This document shows, one piece after another, positions 26,993-35,396 of a stretch of DNA of 64,000 nucleotides. The notes under the pieces were generated by a model. That model saw only the letters and a program-made list of their open reading frames with translations, ran no database searches and was not told where the DNA came from. How positions within the stretch are numbered: the first letter of the stretch is position 1; every line of letters starts with the position of its first letter. This stretch comes from Streptomyces griseicoloratus. GTDB taxonomy: Bacteria; Actinomycetota; Actinomycetes; Streptomycetales; Streptomycetaceae. The stretch lies in the NCBI RefSeq assembly GCF_014534645.1, contig NZ_JACVQF010000168.1:124001-188000 (forward strand). Reading direction: 5' to 3'. The translations under genes and the position numbers were made by a program.

Positions 26993-29399
26993 GTTGCGTC
27001 TCGGGCAGTTCCACCAGCCACGGCAGGGCTCCCCGGTCACCGGTGCCCAGCCGGGTGTAGGCGCTGTAGAGGTGGTTGCCGACGGTGCGGACGGACAGGG
27101 TGAGGCGTTCGGCGATCTGCCGGTTGCTCAGGCCCGCCGCGGCGAGCGTGACGATCTGCCGCTGACGGGCGGTGAGTTCGCCGAGCACCAGGCCGGACAG
27201 GGCCGGGGTGCGGGCGCCCTCGCAGCGCCGGGCGAGGGCGACGGCGCGGGTCCGGGAGACACGAGCGGCACGCGGATCCCGGTGGGCGCGGACGGCCTGG
27301 GCGTGCGCCTCCGCCGCGAACAGCAGGAAGCCGCGTCGCTCCAGCTCTTCGGCCACCCGGTCCAGCCCGGGCCCGTCCCCGCGGGCCAGGGCGTCGGCGT
27401 GGGCGGCGAAGACGCCGGTGAGCCGGCCGGCCGCCCGCTCGGGGACGCCGAACCGCACGGCGTCGTAGGGATCACCGGACTCGACCGCCAGCACGGCCGC
27501 CCAACCGAGATCACCGCGCGCTACGGCACCCCACGCGACCGCGGTACCGCCGCGGGGCGCGAGCGGCTGCCCACCACCGGGTCCGGCGTCCGAGCCGGAA
27601 CCGACACGAGCGGCGCCCGACGCGCCGTCGAGTTGACCGGCACCCCGCGCGGGACCGCCAAAGGCGGCGCCCGACACAGAACCGACGAGAACGGCGTCCG
27701 GATCGGGACCGGCAGGACCGGCGCCCGGCGCGGCGCCGGCGAGAACGGCCGCCGGCCCGACGCCGGCAGGGACCGCGCCCGACTCGGGGCCGACGCGGCC
27801 GACACCCGAGGCGGGAACGACACGCGCAGCGTCCGGCGCCGGATCGACGAGGCCGGCGTCCGGCGCAGGGCCGGCAAGGGCGGTCTTCTGCGTGGGACCG
27901 ACAACGGCGCTGTCTGCGCACGCGTTCGGCGTCTCGCTCGGCCGGGCGGTGGTGGGGCCGTCCCCGGGCGTCGCGCCGGACGGCGGCACCTCACCCGACC
28001 GGGCCATGGCGAAGCCGTTCCCGGGCGTCGCGCCGGACAGCGGCACCTCACCCGACCGGGCCATGGCGAAGCCGTCCCCGGGCGTCGCGCCGGACGGCGG
28101 CCTCTCGGTCGGCCAGGCCATGGTGGAGCCGACCCCGGGTGTCTCCCCGGAGCGTGGTGTCTCGCCCTGCTGGGCCGTGGCGAGGATGAGTTCGGTCAGG
28201 CAGGCCGGGTCCGTGGTGGTTTCGCGCAGGCCCTCGCGGGCCCAGGCCGCGGCCTCGCGGAGCCGGCCGCGCAGGCGGGCGAGCCGGGCGCGTACGGCCG
28301 CGTACCCGGCGGGGACCGGCGCGCCCTCCGCCACGAGCCAGTCCCCCACGGGCGTCTCGGGCGCCCGTACGTCGGCCTGCTCGATGCGCCGGGCGAGCGC
28401 GGCCGTCTCCGCCGCCAGGGCCGAGGCACACCGGTCGGGTGTGCGGGCCAGGCGCCGGGCCCGCAGCCTGCCGGCCGCGGCCCGCAGCACGGGGCCGTGC
28501 AGGGGGTGTGCGAGGCGGGCGGCACCCTGGTCGTCGACGTGCACCAGTCCCTCGGACTCCAGCTGCTCCAGGGTCCGTACGTCGAGTTCGTCCACGTCCA
28601 GGGACAGGGGCTCGGCGAAGGCGAGGCGATCCAGCGTCTCGCGTTCCCCGGGACGCCCGCGGTCGAGGACGTGCGCGGTGCGTTCGCGCACCGTCACCGT
28701 CAGCGGCACCGGGCCCCGCCAGGCCCGCTCGCCGGTGTCCGGGACGGTCGCGAGCAGCCCCTGCCCGCGCACGGCGGCCAGCAGCTCGCGCAGCAGCCGC
28801 AGGTCTCCCCCGCACAGGCGGTGCAGCCGGTCGGCGGTGAGCGGTTCCAGGCCCCCGCCGGCGCCCGCCGTGAGCAACCGGGCGGTCTCCTCCGGGGGCA
28901 GCGGCTCCAGGGCGAGCCGGGGCAGCAGTTCGCCGGTCCACAGCCTGCCGATCGCGCCGGGCACCCGGGCGCCGTCCGTGGCGACGACCAGCAGCCGGGT
29001 GCGGCCCTGCACGGCGAGCTGGTGCACGAGCGCGGCGGAGGCGTCGTCGAGCAGGTGCGCGTCGTCCACCAGCAGCAGCCGTACGCCGGAGAGCAACTGC
29101 ACGGCGCGGTGCAGGGTGACCGACTCGGGCAGCAGGTGGGCGAACGCGGCGAAGGCGATCCCCCGCGTCCCGGGTGTCCCCGCCACCCGGGCGCAGTCCG
29201 TGCCGCGGACGGCCTCCACCACCAGTCTGGTCTTGCCGCAGCCCGCGGGTCCCGTCACCACGATGCCGTTCCGTCCGGCGGTCACCGACCGGCGCACCAG
29301 CTCCAGTTCGTCCTCGCGCCCGGTGAACGGCCAGGGCGTATCGGGCGTCCGCGCGTCCCGTTCGTCAATCGTCACGGAAACAAGAGCCCGGATACTCAT
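26985..29399 (-). CDS. AAA-ATPase LuxR-family transcriptional regulator (LAL-like)
   Basis: The 804-aa protein has an N-terminal STAND/AAA ATPase (Walker A GPAGCGKT at residues 50-57, Walker B LLLVDDAHLLDD about 107-118, then LLPRLALEPLPPEETARLL) and a C-terminal LuxR helix-turn-helix (LTARQRQIVTLAAAGLSNRQ, then IAERLTLSVRTVGNHLYSAY). The middle normally holds TPR-like helices. Here residues about 403-610 are a low-complexity insertion of two kinds of tandem repeat. The start at 29399 is the first ATG; a GTG 24 bp later is equally plausible and neither has a clear ribosome site. It is convergent with the CHAT gene and divergent from the metalloprotease gene. It probably regulates the metalloprotease, the protease island, or both. 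Confidence 0.87.
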   Translation of the reverse strand: MSIRALVSVTIDERDARTPDTPWPFTGREDELELVRRSVTAGRNGIVVTGPAGCGKTRLVVEAVRGTDCARVAGTPGTRGIAFAAFAHLLPESVTLHRAVQLLSGVRLLLVDDAHLLDDASAALVHQLAVQGRTRLLVVATDGARVPGAIGRLWTGELLPRLALEPLPPEETARLLTAGAGGGLEPLTADRLHRLCGGDLRLLRELLAAVRGQGLLATVPDTGERAWRGPVPLTVTVRERTAHVLDRGRPGERETLDRLAFAEPLSLDVDELDVRTLEQLESEGLVHVDDQGAARLAHPLHGPVLRAAAGRLRARRLARTPDRCASALAAETAALARRIEQADVRAPETPVGDWLVAEGAPVPAGYAAVRARLARLRGRLREAAAWAREGLRETTTDPACLTELILATAQQGETPRSGETPGVGSTMAWPTERPPSGATPGDGFAMARSGEVPLSGATPGNGFAMARSGEVPPSGATPGDGPTTARPSETPNACADSAVVGPTQKTALAGPAPDAGLVDPAPDAARVVPASGVGRVGPESGAVPAGVGPAAVLAGAAPGAGPAGPDPDAVLVGSVSGAAFGGPARGAGQLDGASGAARVGSGSDAGPGGGQPLAPRGGTAVAWGAVARGDLGWAAVLAVESGDPYDAVRFGVPERAAGRLTGVFAAHADALARGDGPGLDRVAEELERRGFLLFAAEAHAQAVRAHRDPRAARVSRTRAVALARRCEGARTPALSGLVLGELTARQRQIVTLAAAGLSNRQIAERLTLSVRTVGNHLYSAYTRLGTGDRGALPWLVELPETQPA
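27573..27869 (-). repeat. 27-bp (9-aa) tandem repeat in the LuxR regulator
   Basis: Eleven consecutive 9-residue units of the form PAPDAGLVD, PAPDAARVV, PASGVGRVG, and so on, each rich in Pro, Ala and Gly. The repeat is degenerate in DNA but constant in phase. Confidence 0.75.
27907..28191 (-). repeat. 57-bp (19-aa) tandem repeat in the LuxR regulator
   Basis: Units start at 27964, 28021, 28078 and 28135, exactly 57 bp apart, with a degenerate unit before them. The two central copies differ at only a few bases. The encoded unit is GATPGDGFAMARSGEVPPS. The near-identity of the copies indicates recent expansion. Confidence 0.93.
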
Positions 29400-29438
29400 C
29401 CCTGATACAGGGTGACTTGAGTAGCCCCCGACTCAGGT
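29400..29438. promoter_or_regulatory. two inverted repeats between LuxR and metalloprotease genes
   Basis: CCCTG ATA CAGGG (29400-29412) is a perfect palindrome. ACTTGAGT (29415-29422) and ACTCAGGT (29431-29438) form a second repeat with one mismatch. The gap is only 72 bp, so either could be the operator for the divergent pair. On the metalloprotease side CAGTCT ends 7 bp before the ATG, a weak -10 for a leaderless transcript. Confidence 0.45.
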
Positions 29439-29471
29439 GCCCGGGCGCTGCCCGGGGGCAGTCTGGGGGCC

Positions 29472-30551
29472 ATGACCGCACGCTACTGCTCGCTCGCGCA
29501 GCAGCCTGCCCCCGCGCTTCCGCCGGGGCTGGCCGCCGAGCGGCTCGCCGCGCTCGTGGGCGGGCGGCGGATGTGGGTCAACGGCACGGTGCTGCACTAC
29601 TGCTTCTTCGACGGCGACGCCGACGCGTCGGTCATCCCGGTACCGGGAACCGGTCAGCTGCGGCGGGTGTCGTGGGTCGGCGCCGAGGAGCAGCGGGACG
29701 TGGTGCGCGACTGCTTCCGGGAGTGGGCCGACCTGGGGATCGGGCTCGTCTTCACCGAGGTCGGCGACCGTTCGGAGGCCGAGCTGCGCATCGGGTTCCA
29801 GGCCGGCGACGGCTCCTGGTCGGCGGTGGGCAAGGACGCGCTGCGGATCGGTGTGAACGACCGCACCATGAACTTCGGCTGGGACCTGACCGCGCCCGGG
29901 GAGCGCGCGACGGCCCTGCACGAGATCGGGCACGCGCTCGGCATGCTCCACGAGCACCAGAGCCCGTTCGCCGGCATCCACTGGGACGACGAGGCCGTGT
30001 ACGCCGAACTGGCGGGCCCGCCGAACCACTGGAGCCGCGAGCGGACGTTCCACAACATACTGCGCAAACTGGACTCCGACGAGGTCAACGGCGCGGTCTG
30101 GGACCCGCAGTCGATCATGGAGTACCCGTTCCCGTCGGGGCTGATCCTGGAGCCGGAGCACTACCGATCGGGCCTGCACCCGGCCGGCACCCTCTCGGCC
30201 GCCGACAAGGAGTTCGTGCTGCGCTGGTACCCGCCGGCCGACCGGCCGGGGCCGCTGCTGCCGTTCCGCTCGGTGCCGCTCGGTCTCGGCCCGGGCGAGC
30301 AGGCGGACTTCCGTGTCGACCCGCCGGAGACCCGGGAGTACACCGTGGGAACCTTCGGCGACAGCGACGCCGTCGTCGTGGTCTTCGAGGAGCGGGACGG
30401 GGAGCCGCGCTACCTCGCGGGCCAGGACGACGGGGGCACCCCGCGCAACGCCAGGATCCGCGCACGGCTCGTCAAGGGCCGCCGCTACGTCGTCCGGGTC
30501 CGCCTGTACTCCTGCTGGGGTCCGGGCGAGACGGCCGTCATGTGCTGGTGA
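29472..30551 (+). CDS. zincin metalloprotease (M12A/matrixin-like)
   Basis: The 359-aa protein has the extended zinc signature HEIGHALGMLHEHQ: zinc ligands His150, His154 and His160, catalytic Glu151. HExxHxxGxxHE is typical of the astacin and matrixin group. A Met-turn candidate follows in SIMEYPFPSG. The first ~130 residues resemble the catalytic N-lobe (LRIGVNDRTMNFGWDL). The C-terminal ~110 residues form a beta-rich domain (FRVDPPETREYTVGTFGDSD) like bacterial pre-peptidase C-terminal domains. No signal peptide is seen, which is unusual for an astacin-type enzyme and matches the cytosolic character of the neighbouring subtilase. Confidence 0.88.
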   Translation: MTARYCSLAQQPAPALPPGLAAERLAALVGGRRMWVNGTVLHYCFFDGDADASVIPVPGTGQLRRVSWVGAEEQRDVVRDCFREWADLGIGLVFTEVGDRSEAELRIGFQAGDGSWSAVGKDALRIGVNDRTMNFGWDLTAPGERATALHEIGHALGMLHEHQSPFAGIHWDDEAVYAELAGPPNHWSRERTFHNILRKLDSDEVNGAVWDPQSIMEYPFPSGLILEPEHYRSGLHPAGTLSAADKEFVLRWYPPADRPGPLLPFRSVPLGLGPGEQADFRVDPPETREYTVGTFGDSDAVVVVFEERDGEPRYLAGQDDGGTPRNARIRARLVKGRRYVVRVRLYSCWGPGETAVMCW

Positions 30552-30677
30552 CGGCGGCGGGCGGCACCTGCGCACACAGACCAGTCCGGCGCCGGGGGAA
30601 ATGGCCGGGATCCGTCACCTTCGGGGGAGGGAGACGGGTCCCGGCCGCACCGGCGCGGCCGGGGACGCCGGGGGGTG

Positions 30678-31769
30678 TCACACGCGGGCGGGTTCCCCGG
30701 TGACCGGTGACTCCGGGCGGACCGGCCCCCACGCGAAGGGCGGGTCCGGGATGCCGTGCCGCAGCACCGGGGCCACCTCGGACTGGAACAGCTCCAGGGA
30801 CCGGCGGTGTTCGGTGTCGGTGAGCCCGTCGGCGTCGGCGTGCAGGTGCAGCACGGTGTGCCCGAACCGCTCGTGGTAGCGGTGCACCTTCTCGACGACC
30901 TCCTGCGGACTGCCGATCAGCGCCGAGCTGCGCTCGACGAAGTCCTCCAGGGTCTCGAAGACGACGGGCAGGCCGGTCGCGCGCTGGAAGGCGAGGTTGC
31001 TCTCGAAGACCGGACGGTACGTCTCCCGGGCCTGCTGCGAGGTGCGGGCCACGTACAGGCCCGCCGTGCCCGCGCCGATCGCGATGTCCGCCGGGTCGTG
31101 CCCGTAGTGCTCCCAGCGCTCGCGGTAGTGCCGTATCAGCTCGGCGTACGGCTCGACCGGGTGGGTGACGTTGGCCGAGAACAGCGGGTCGCCGTAGCGG
31201 GCGGCGAGGTCGACGGACTGCTTGCTGGTGGCGCTGCCGTGCCAGACGCGGACCGGCTGCTGGTAGGGCCGCGGCCACACCTCGGCGTCGGTCAGTTCGG
31301 GCCGGAAGCGGGTGCGGGCGGTGACCTTGTCCTGCCTCCAGAGCCGCCGGAAGACCTCGTAGCTCTCGGCGTTGCGGTCCCACTGGTCCTCGGGCGTGAC
31401 GTGGAACAGCTCGCGCTGGGCGGTGCCGTTGCCCTTGCCGATGATCAGCTCCAGGCGTCCGCCGGAGAGGTGGTCGAGGGTGGCGTAGTCCTCGTAGGCG
31501 CGGACCGGGTCGAGCAGGCTCAGCGTCGTCACGGCGGTGAACAGCCGGATGCTGCGGGTGAGCGCGGCGATGTGGCCGAGGACGACCGGGGGCGAGGAGG
31601 AGATGAAGGGGCGTTCGTGCCGCTCCCCCACGCCGAAGCCGTCGAAGCCGAGTTCCTCCGCGAGCACGGCGTTGCCGAGGACCTCGCGGAAGCGCTCGTG
31701 GGTGCTCTTGCGCACGCCGGTGACCGGGTCCGGGCGGTGCACGATCAGGGTGATGGCGAGGAACTTCAC
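30678..31769 (-). CDS. LLM-class flavin-dependent monooxygenase
   Basis: The 363-aa TIM-barrel flavin monooxygenase is of the luciferase-like superfamily: LAEELGFDGFGVGERHE, FTAVTTLSLLDPVRAYEDYA, DHLSGGRLELIIGKGNG, VWHGSATSKQSVDLAARYGD. Two-component members use FMNH2 from a separate reductase; no reductase is encoded nearby. Its GTG overlaps the stop of the preceding gene by four bases, so it is the last gene of the sulfur operon. A role in oxidative cleavage of an organosulfur compound is inferred from context. Confidence 0.9.
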   Translation of the reverse strand: MKFLAITLIVHRPDPVTGVRKSTHERFREVLGNAVLAEELGFDGFGVGERHERPFISSSPPVVLGHIAALTRSIRLFTAVTTLSLLDPVRAYEDYATLDHLSGGRLELIIGKGNGTAQRELFHVTPEDQWDRNAESYEVFRRLWRQDKVTARTRFRPELTDAEVWPRPYQQPVRVWHGSATSKQSVDLAARYGDPLFSANVTHPVEPYAELIRHYRERWEHYGHDPADIAIGAGTAGLYVARTSQQARETYRPVFESNLAFQRATGLPVVFETLEDFVERSSALIGSPQEVVEKVHRYHERFGHTVLHLHADADGLTDTEHRRSLELFQSEVAPVLRHGIPDPPFAWGPVRPESPVTGEPARV

Positions 31770-33142
31770 GACGCCGCCCGCTCGTTGCCGCGCGCCGCGT
31801 CCGGGTGGGCGAGGCCGAGGTGGTCGCGCAGGGTCGTGCCCTCGTAGTCGGCGCGGAAGACGCCCCGTTCCTGGAGCAGCGGGACGACCTTGTCGGCGAA
31901 CTCGTCGAGGCCGGTGGGGGTGATGTGCGGGACGAGGATGAAGCCGTCGGCGGCGTCGGCCTGCACGAAGTCGTCGATGGTCCGGGCGACGGTGGCCGGG
32001 GAGCCGACGAAGGTCTGGCGGTTGCCGGTGTGGATGACCAGGTCCCGGATGGACCAGTTGTTGGCCTCGGCCAGCGCGCGCCACTCGCGGGCGGTGGCCA
32101 GCGGGTCGCGGTACATCCGTACCTGGGCCCGGCCGCGCGCGATGTGCTCCTCGCCGACGTCCGGGTCGATGTCGGGCAGCGGGCCGTCGGGGTCGTAGGA
32201 GGACAGGTCCCGGTTCCAGACGAACTCCAGGTGCTTGAGGGCGGTGGCGCCGCTGACCTGCTGCCGCCGTACCTCGCGTGCCTGCTCCTCCGCCTCGGCG
32301 TCGGTGTCGCCGAGCACGAAGGTCGCGGCGGGCAGGATCAGCAGTTCGTCGGGGCGGCGGCCGTACTTGGCGAGCCGCCTCTTGACGTCCCGGTGGAAGG
32401 CCTGGCCCTCCTTCAGGGTGGCGTGCCGGCTGAAGATGGCGTCCGCGTCGGCGGCGGCGAACTCGCGGCCCTCCTCGGAGTCCCCGGCCTGGAAGATCAC
32501 CGGGCGGCCCTGCGGGGAGCGGGGGACGTCGAAGCGGCCGTGGATGTCGAAGTGCCGTCCGCGGTGGACGAAGGCACCGGCCTTGGCGTCGCTCAGGAAG
32601 GTGCCGGTGACCGGGTCGGCGACGATCTCGTCGCCGCGCCAGGAGTCGAACAGCTCGTTCGCCGTGGCCAGGAACTCCCGGGCGCGGGAGTAGCGCTCCT
32701 CCTGCGGCAGGAAGCCGCCGCGGCGGAAGTTCTCCCCGGTGAAGGCGTCCCAGGAGGTGACGACGTTCCAGGCGGAGCGTCCGCCGGAGAGGTGGTCGAG
32801 GCTCGCGAACTGGCGGGCCACCTCGTAGGGCTCGTTGAAGGTGGAGTTGATGGTGCCGGTCAGGCCGAGCCGGTCGGTGACGGCGGCGAGCGCCGCGAGG
32901 ACGGTGAAGGTGTCGGGGCGGCCGACGACGTCCAGGTCGTAGATCTGCCCGCCCTGTTCGCGGAGCCTGAGTCCCTCGGCGAGGAACAGGAAGTCGAACT
33001 TGGCGCGTTCGGCGGTGCGTGCGAAGTGCGCGAACGAGGCGAACTCGATGTGGCTGCCGGCCCTCGGGTCGCTCCACACGGTGGTGTTGTTGACGCCGGG
33101 GAAGTGCGCGGCCAGGTGGATCTGCTTCAGCGGCTTGGTCAT
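31766..33142 (-). CDS. NtaA/SnaA/DszA-family flavin monooxygenase
   Basis: The 458-aa protein is of the DszA/SnaA/NtaA branch of the LLM superfamily, which attacks C-S or C-N bonds with reduced FMN. Family features: HLAAHFPGVNNTTVWSDP, FLFLAEGLRLRE, NSTFNEPYEVARQFASLDHL then SGGRSAWNVVTSWD, and RRGGFLPQEERYSRAREFL. The ATG is preceded by GGAGGA, and the gene starts 19 bp after the next upstream monooxygenase. The same family degrades S-modified N-acetylcysteines (YtnJ- and YxeK-type enzymes) and dibenzothiophene sulfone. Specificity cannot be read from sequence. Confidence 0.92.
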   Translation of the reverse strand: MTKPLKQIHLAAHFPGVNNTTVWSDPRAGSHIEFASFAHFARTAERAKFDFLFLAEGLRLREQGGQIYDLDVVGRPDTFTVLAALAAVTDRLGLTGTINSTFNEPYEVARQFASLDHLSGGRSAWNVVTSWDAFTGENFRRGGFLPQEERYSRAREFLATANELFDSWRGDEIVADPVTGTFLSDAKAGAFVHRGRHFDIHGRFDVPRSPQGRPVIFQAGDSEEGREFAAADADAIFSRHATLKEGQAFHRDVKRRLAKYGRRPDELLILPAATFVLGDTDAEAEEQAREVRRQQVSGATALKHLEFVWNRDLSSYDPDGPLPDIDPDVGEEHIARGRAQVRMYRDPLATAREWRALAEANNWSIRDLVIHTGNRQTFVGSPATVARTIDDFVQADAADGFILVPHITPTGLDEFADKVVPLLQERGVFRADYEGTTLRDHLGLAHPDAARGNERAAS

Positions 33143-33161
33143 GGTGGTGGCGTCCTCCGGC

Positions 33162-34364
33162 TCAGGCGGCGGCGTAGCGGTTGGCGGGGCGGGACAGGCC
33201 GAGCAGTCCGCGCAGGGTGTCCGCCTCGTAGGTGCGGCGGAAGGCTCCCCGGCGCTGCAGTTCGGGGACGAGGCCCCGGGTGATCGCGGGGAGGTCGTGG
33301 CCGAGGACGGCGGGCCGGAGGCGGAACCCGGTCAGTCCGGTGCCGCTCAGCTCCTCCAGGAGGTCGGCGAGTTGGGCGGGGCTGCCGGTGAAGATCCGGG
33401 CGTCGCTGGTGTACGGCTGTCCGGCGGCCGTGTCCAGGCGGTCCCTGCGGGCTGCGGCCGCGGCCGGGTCGTCGTCCAGGAAGACGACCAGATCGGCGAA
33501 GACGTGCAGGGGCTGCGTGGCGCGCCCGGCGGCCTCCTGCTCGGCGCGGATCTCGGCGACGGTCGCCCGGGCCTGGCCGGCGTCGTGCGGGGTGACGTAG
33601 CCGACGTCGGCCTGCCGGGCCACGAGCCGGTACGGCACGGTCCAGTGGGCGAGGGCGGTGACGAGGGGCTGGCCCTGCGGGGGCCGGGGGGTGATGGAGG
33701 GGCCCTTGACGCTGAAGTGCGGGCCCTGGAAGTCGATGTAGTGCAGCTTGTCGCGGTCGACGAAGCGGCCGGTGGCCACGTCCCGGATCTCGGCGTCGTC
33801 CTCCCAGCTGTCCCACAGGCGCCGGACCACCTCCACGTGGTCCGCGGCCTCGTCGAACAGTTCGGTGACCAGCTCACGGGCGGCCGGGCTCTCGTAGCCG
33901 TCGATGCGGGGGATCGTGCGGCGGCCGAAGTGGGCGGCCTCGTCGGGGCGGGCCGAGATCTTCACGCGCAGTCCGGCGCGGCCGGTGCTGACGTAGTCGA
34001 GCGTGGCGATCGCCTTGGAGATGTGGAACGGCTCGGTGTGGGTGGCCACCACGGTCGGCACCAGCCCGATGTGCCGGGTCAGGGGCGCGACGCGGGAGGC
34101 GATGAGGACGGCGTCCAGCCGGCCGCGGACCTGGTCGGTGCGCTCGTCCGGGAGGAGGAGGTGCGAGGACTGCGGGCCGAGTCCGTCCTCGATGGTCACG
34201 AAGTCGAGCAGCCCGCGCTCGGCCTCGGTGACCAGGTCGGCCCAGTACCCGGCGGTGAACAGGTCGCGGGGCCGGGCCACCGGCTCGCGCCAGGACGCGG
34301 GATGCCAGCCGGTGCCGTCCAGGGCGACGGCGAGGTGCAGTGGGGAGGCGGAAGTTGTGGACAC
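33162..34364 (-). CDS. LLM-class flavin-dependent monooxygenase
   Basis: The 400-aa third luciferase-like oxidoreductase of the set: LHLAVALDGTGWHPASWRE, LLDFVTIEDGLGPQSSH, RVAPLTRHIGLVPTVVATH, LDYVSTGRAGLRVKISARP. It sits in the SfnG/DszA-related part of the superfamily. The GTG at 34364 follows GGAAGG. A 28-codon leader peptide (34444-34530) ends 80 bp upstream, so this operon part may have its own attenuation control. Confidence 0.88.
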   Translation of the reverse strand: MSTTSASPLHLAVALDGTGWHPASWREPVARPRDLFTAGYWADLVTEAERGLLDFVTIEDGLGPQSSHLLLPDERTDQVRGRLDAVLIASRVAPLTRHIGLVPTVVATHTEPFHISKAIATLDYVSTGRAGLRVKISARPDEAAHFGRRTIPRIDGYESPAARELVTELFDEAADHVEVVRRLWDSWEDDAEIRDVATGRFVDRDKLHYIDFQGPHFSVKGPSITPRPPQGQPLVTALAHWTVPYRLVARQADVGYVTPHDAGQARATVAEIRAEQEAAGRATQPLHVFADLVVFLDDDPAAAAARRDRLDTAAGQPYTSDARIFTGSPAQLADLLEELSGTGLTGFRLRPAVLGHDLPAITRGLVPELQRRGAFRRTYEADTLRGLLGLSRPANRYAAA

Positions 34365-34443
34365 GTGTGGGTGCCTTCCTGATCGTCCGTACGGGAACGC
34401 CGGCCGTCACCGGGGCGGGGGCACGGCGGCTGGGAGCAACAGG

Positions 34444-34530
34444 TCAGGGGCGACAGAGCGCGCCGGCCACGCGCAGCAGGTCGATGTGGGGCCGGGAGTG
34501 GAGGCGGACGGCGTGCGGAGCACGTGCCAC
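34444..34530 (-). CDS. sulfur-type leader peptide A (28 aa)
   Basis: The short ORF begins at a GTG eight bases after GGAGG and ends SRPHIDLLRVAGALCRP. This carries the R-x-HIDL-x-R-x-x-(S/G)-A-L-C signature of the 'putative leader peptide' family found upstream of sulfur genes in Streptomyces. The Cys codon lies near the end, suiting a cysteine-sensing ribosome stall or attenuation mechanism for the monooxygenase genes downstream. Confidence 0.8.
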   Translation of the reverse strand: MARAPHAVRLHSRPHIDLLRVAGALCRP

Positions 34531-34592
34531 GTCCGTCACCTCCGTCGCCGGGGCGGTCCGCGTGAGCGGCGCCGCGCACCTCGTGTCCGCTG

Positions 34593-35339
34593 TCACAACG
34601 CCTCCGGGGCGTGCGCTGTTCCCGGTGTGCGGACTTCGAGGAAGGTGGTGCGTCGGCGCAGGGTGAAGCCGAGGGACTCGTACAGCCCGATGGCGTGGGT
34701 GTTGCTCGCGGCGGCGTGCAGGAACGGGGTGTCGCCGCGTTCGCGGATGCCCGCGGCGACCGCCCGGACGAGGCGGGTGGCCAGGCCCCGGCCGCGGTGG
34801 CCGGGGTCGGTGCACACGGCGCTGATCTCCGTCCAGCCCGGCAGCCGGAGCCGTTCACCGGCGAGGGCGATCAGCCGGCCCCGGTGGCGGATGCCGAGGT
34901 AGGTGCCGAGGAGCACGGTCCGGGGCAGGAACGGGCCGGGTCTGGTCCGGGCGATCAGATCCAGGATCTCGGGGACGTCGGCCGGGCCGAGCGCCACGGC
35001 CTCGGGGTCGGGCTCGGCCCGCAGCGCGGTGTCGACGAGCTGCACGCCGGGCACGCCGCCGGACGTCTGCCAGCCCTCGGGGACGGCGTCCGCGCCGGGG
35101 ACGGCCACGTCGGTGGCCGGTCCGACGAGCCGGTGCAGGTCGGCCCAGGCGGCCGGGTCCGCGGGGTCGGCGAGGGCGGCGAAGACGGCGACGTCCGAGG
35201 GGTAGCGGGCGGCCCGGCCGACGCGTTCGGCGAGGTGGGCGTGCGGGCCGGTCAGGGCGGCCCAGGCGGCGTTGTCCAGGGGGTGCGGGGCGACCGGGGC
35301 CGGGGCTCCGTCCAGGCGGACGTCGGGCGGATGGACCAC
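34593..35339 (-). CDS. GNAT family N-acetyltransferase
   Basis: The 248-aa protein has an N-terminal ~120-residue extension and a C-terminal GNAT domain. The acetyl-CoA site is visible as ISAVCTDPGHRGRGLATRLV, followed by FLHAAASNTHAIGLYESLGF. The GTG of VVHPPDVRLDG is chosen because AAAGGAAC sits seven bases upstream. It lies 58 bp from the stop of the solute-binding protein gene. In Bacillus, a related acetyltransferase (YtmI/YxeL) N-acetylates S-substituted cysteines before the monooxygenase step, and the same role is inferred here. Confidence 0.88.
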   Translation of the reverse strand: MVHPPDVRLDGAPAPVAPHPLDNAAWAALTGPHAHLAERVGRAARYPSDVAVFAALADPADPAAWADLHRLVGPATDVAVPGADAVPEGWQTSGGVPGVQLVDTALRAEPDPEAVALGPADVPEILDLIARTRPGPFLPRTVLLGTYLGIRHRGRLIALAGERLRLPGWTEISAVCTDPGHRGRGLATRLVRAVAAGIRERGDTPFLHAAASNTHAIGLYESLGFTLRRRTTFLEVRTPGTAHAPEAL

Positions 35340-35396
35340 GGAGCGTGTTCCTTTCACGAGGTGATCGAGCTGCTGCCGCAGGAGATTGACTGGGCG

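Noticed and set aside
27907-28191. CRISPR-like array (57-bp periodic repeats)
   Set aside because: The repeats are contiguous without unique spacers, lie in frame inside the LuxR gene and encode a 19-aa unit.
26994-29405. 803-codon plus-strand open frame opposite the LuxR regulator
   Set aside because: The minus-strand frame has Walker A, Walker B and a LuxR HTH. The plus frame is Gly/Arg/Gln-rich shadow sequence.
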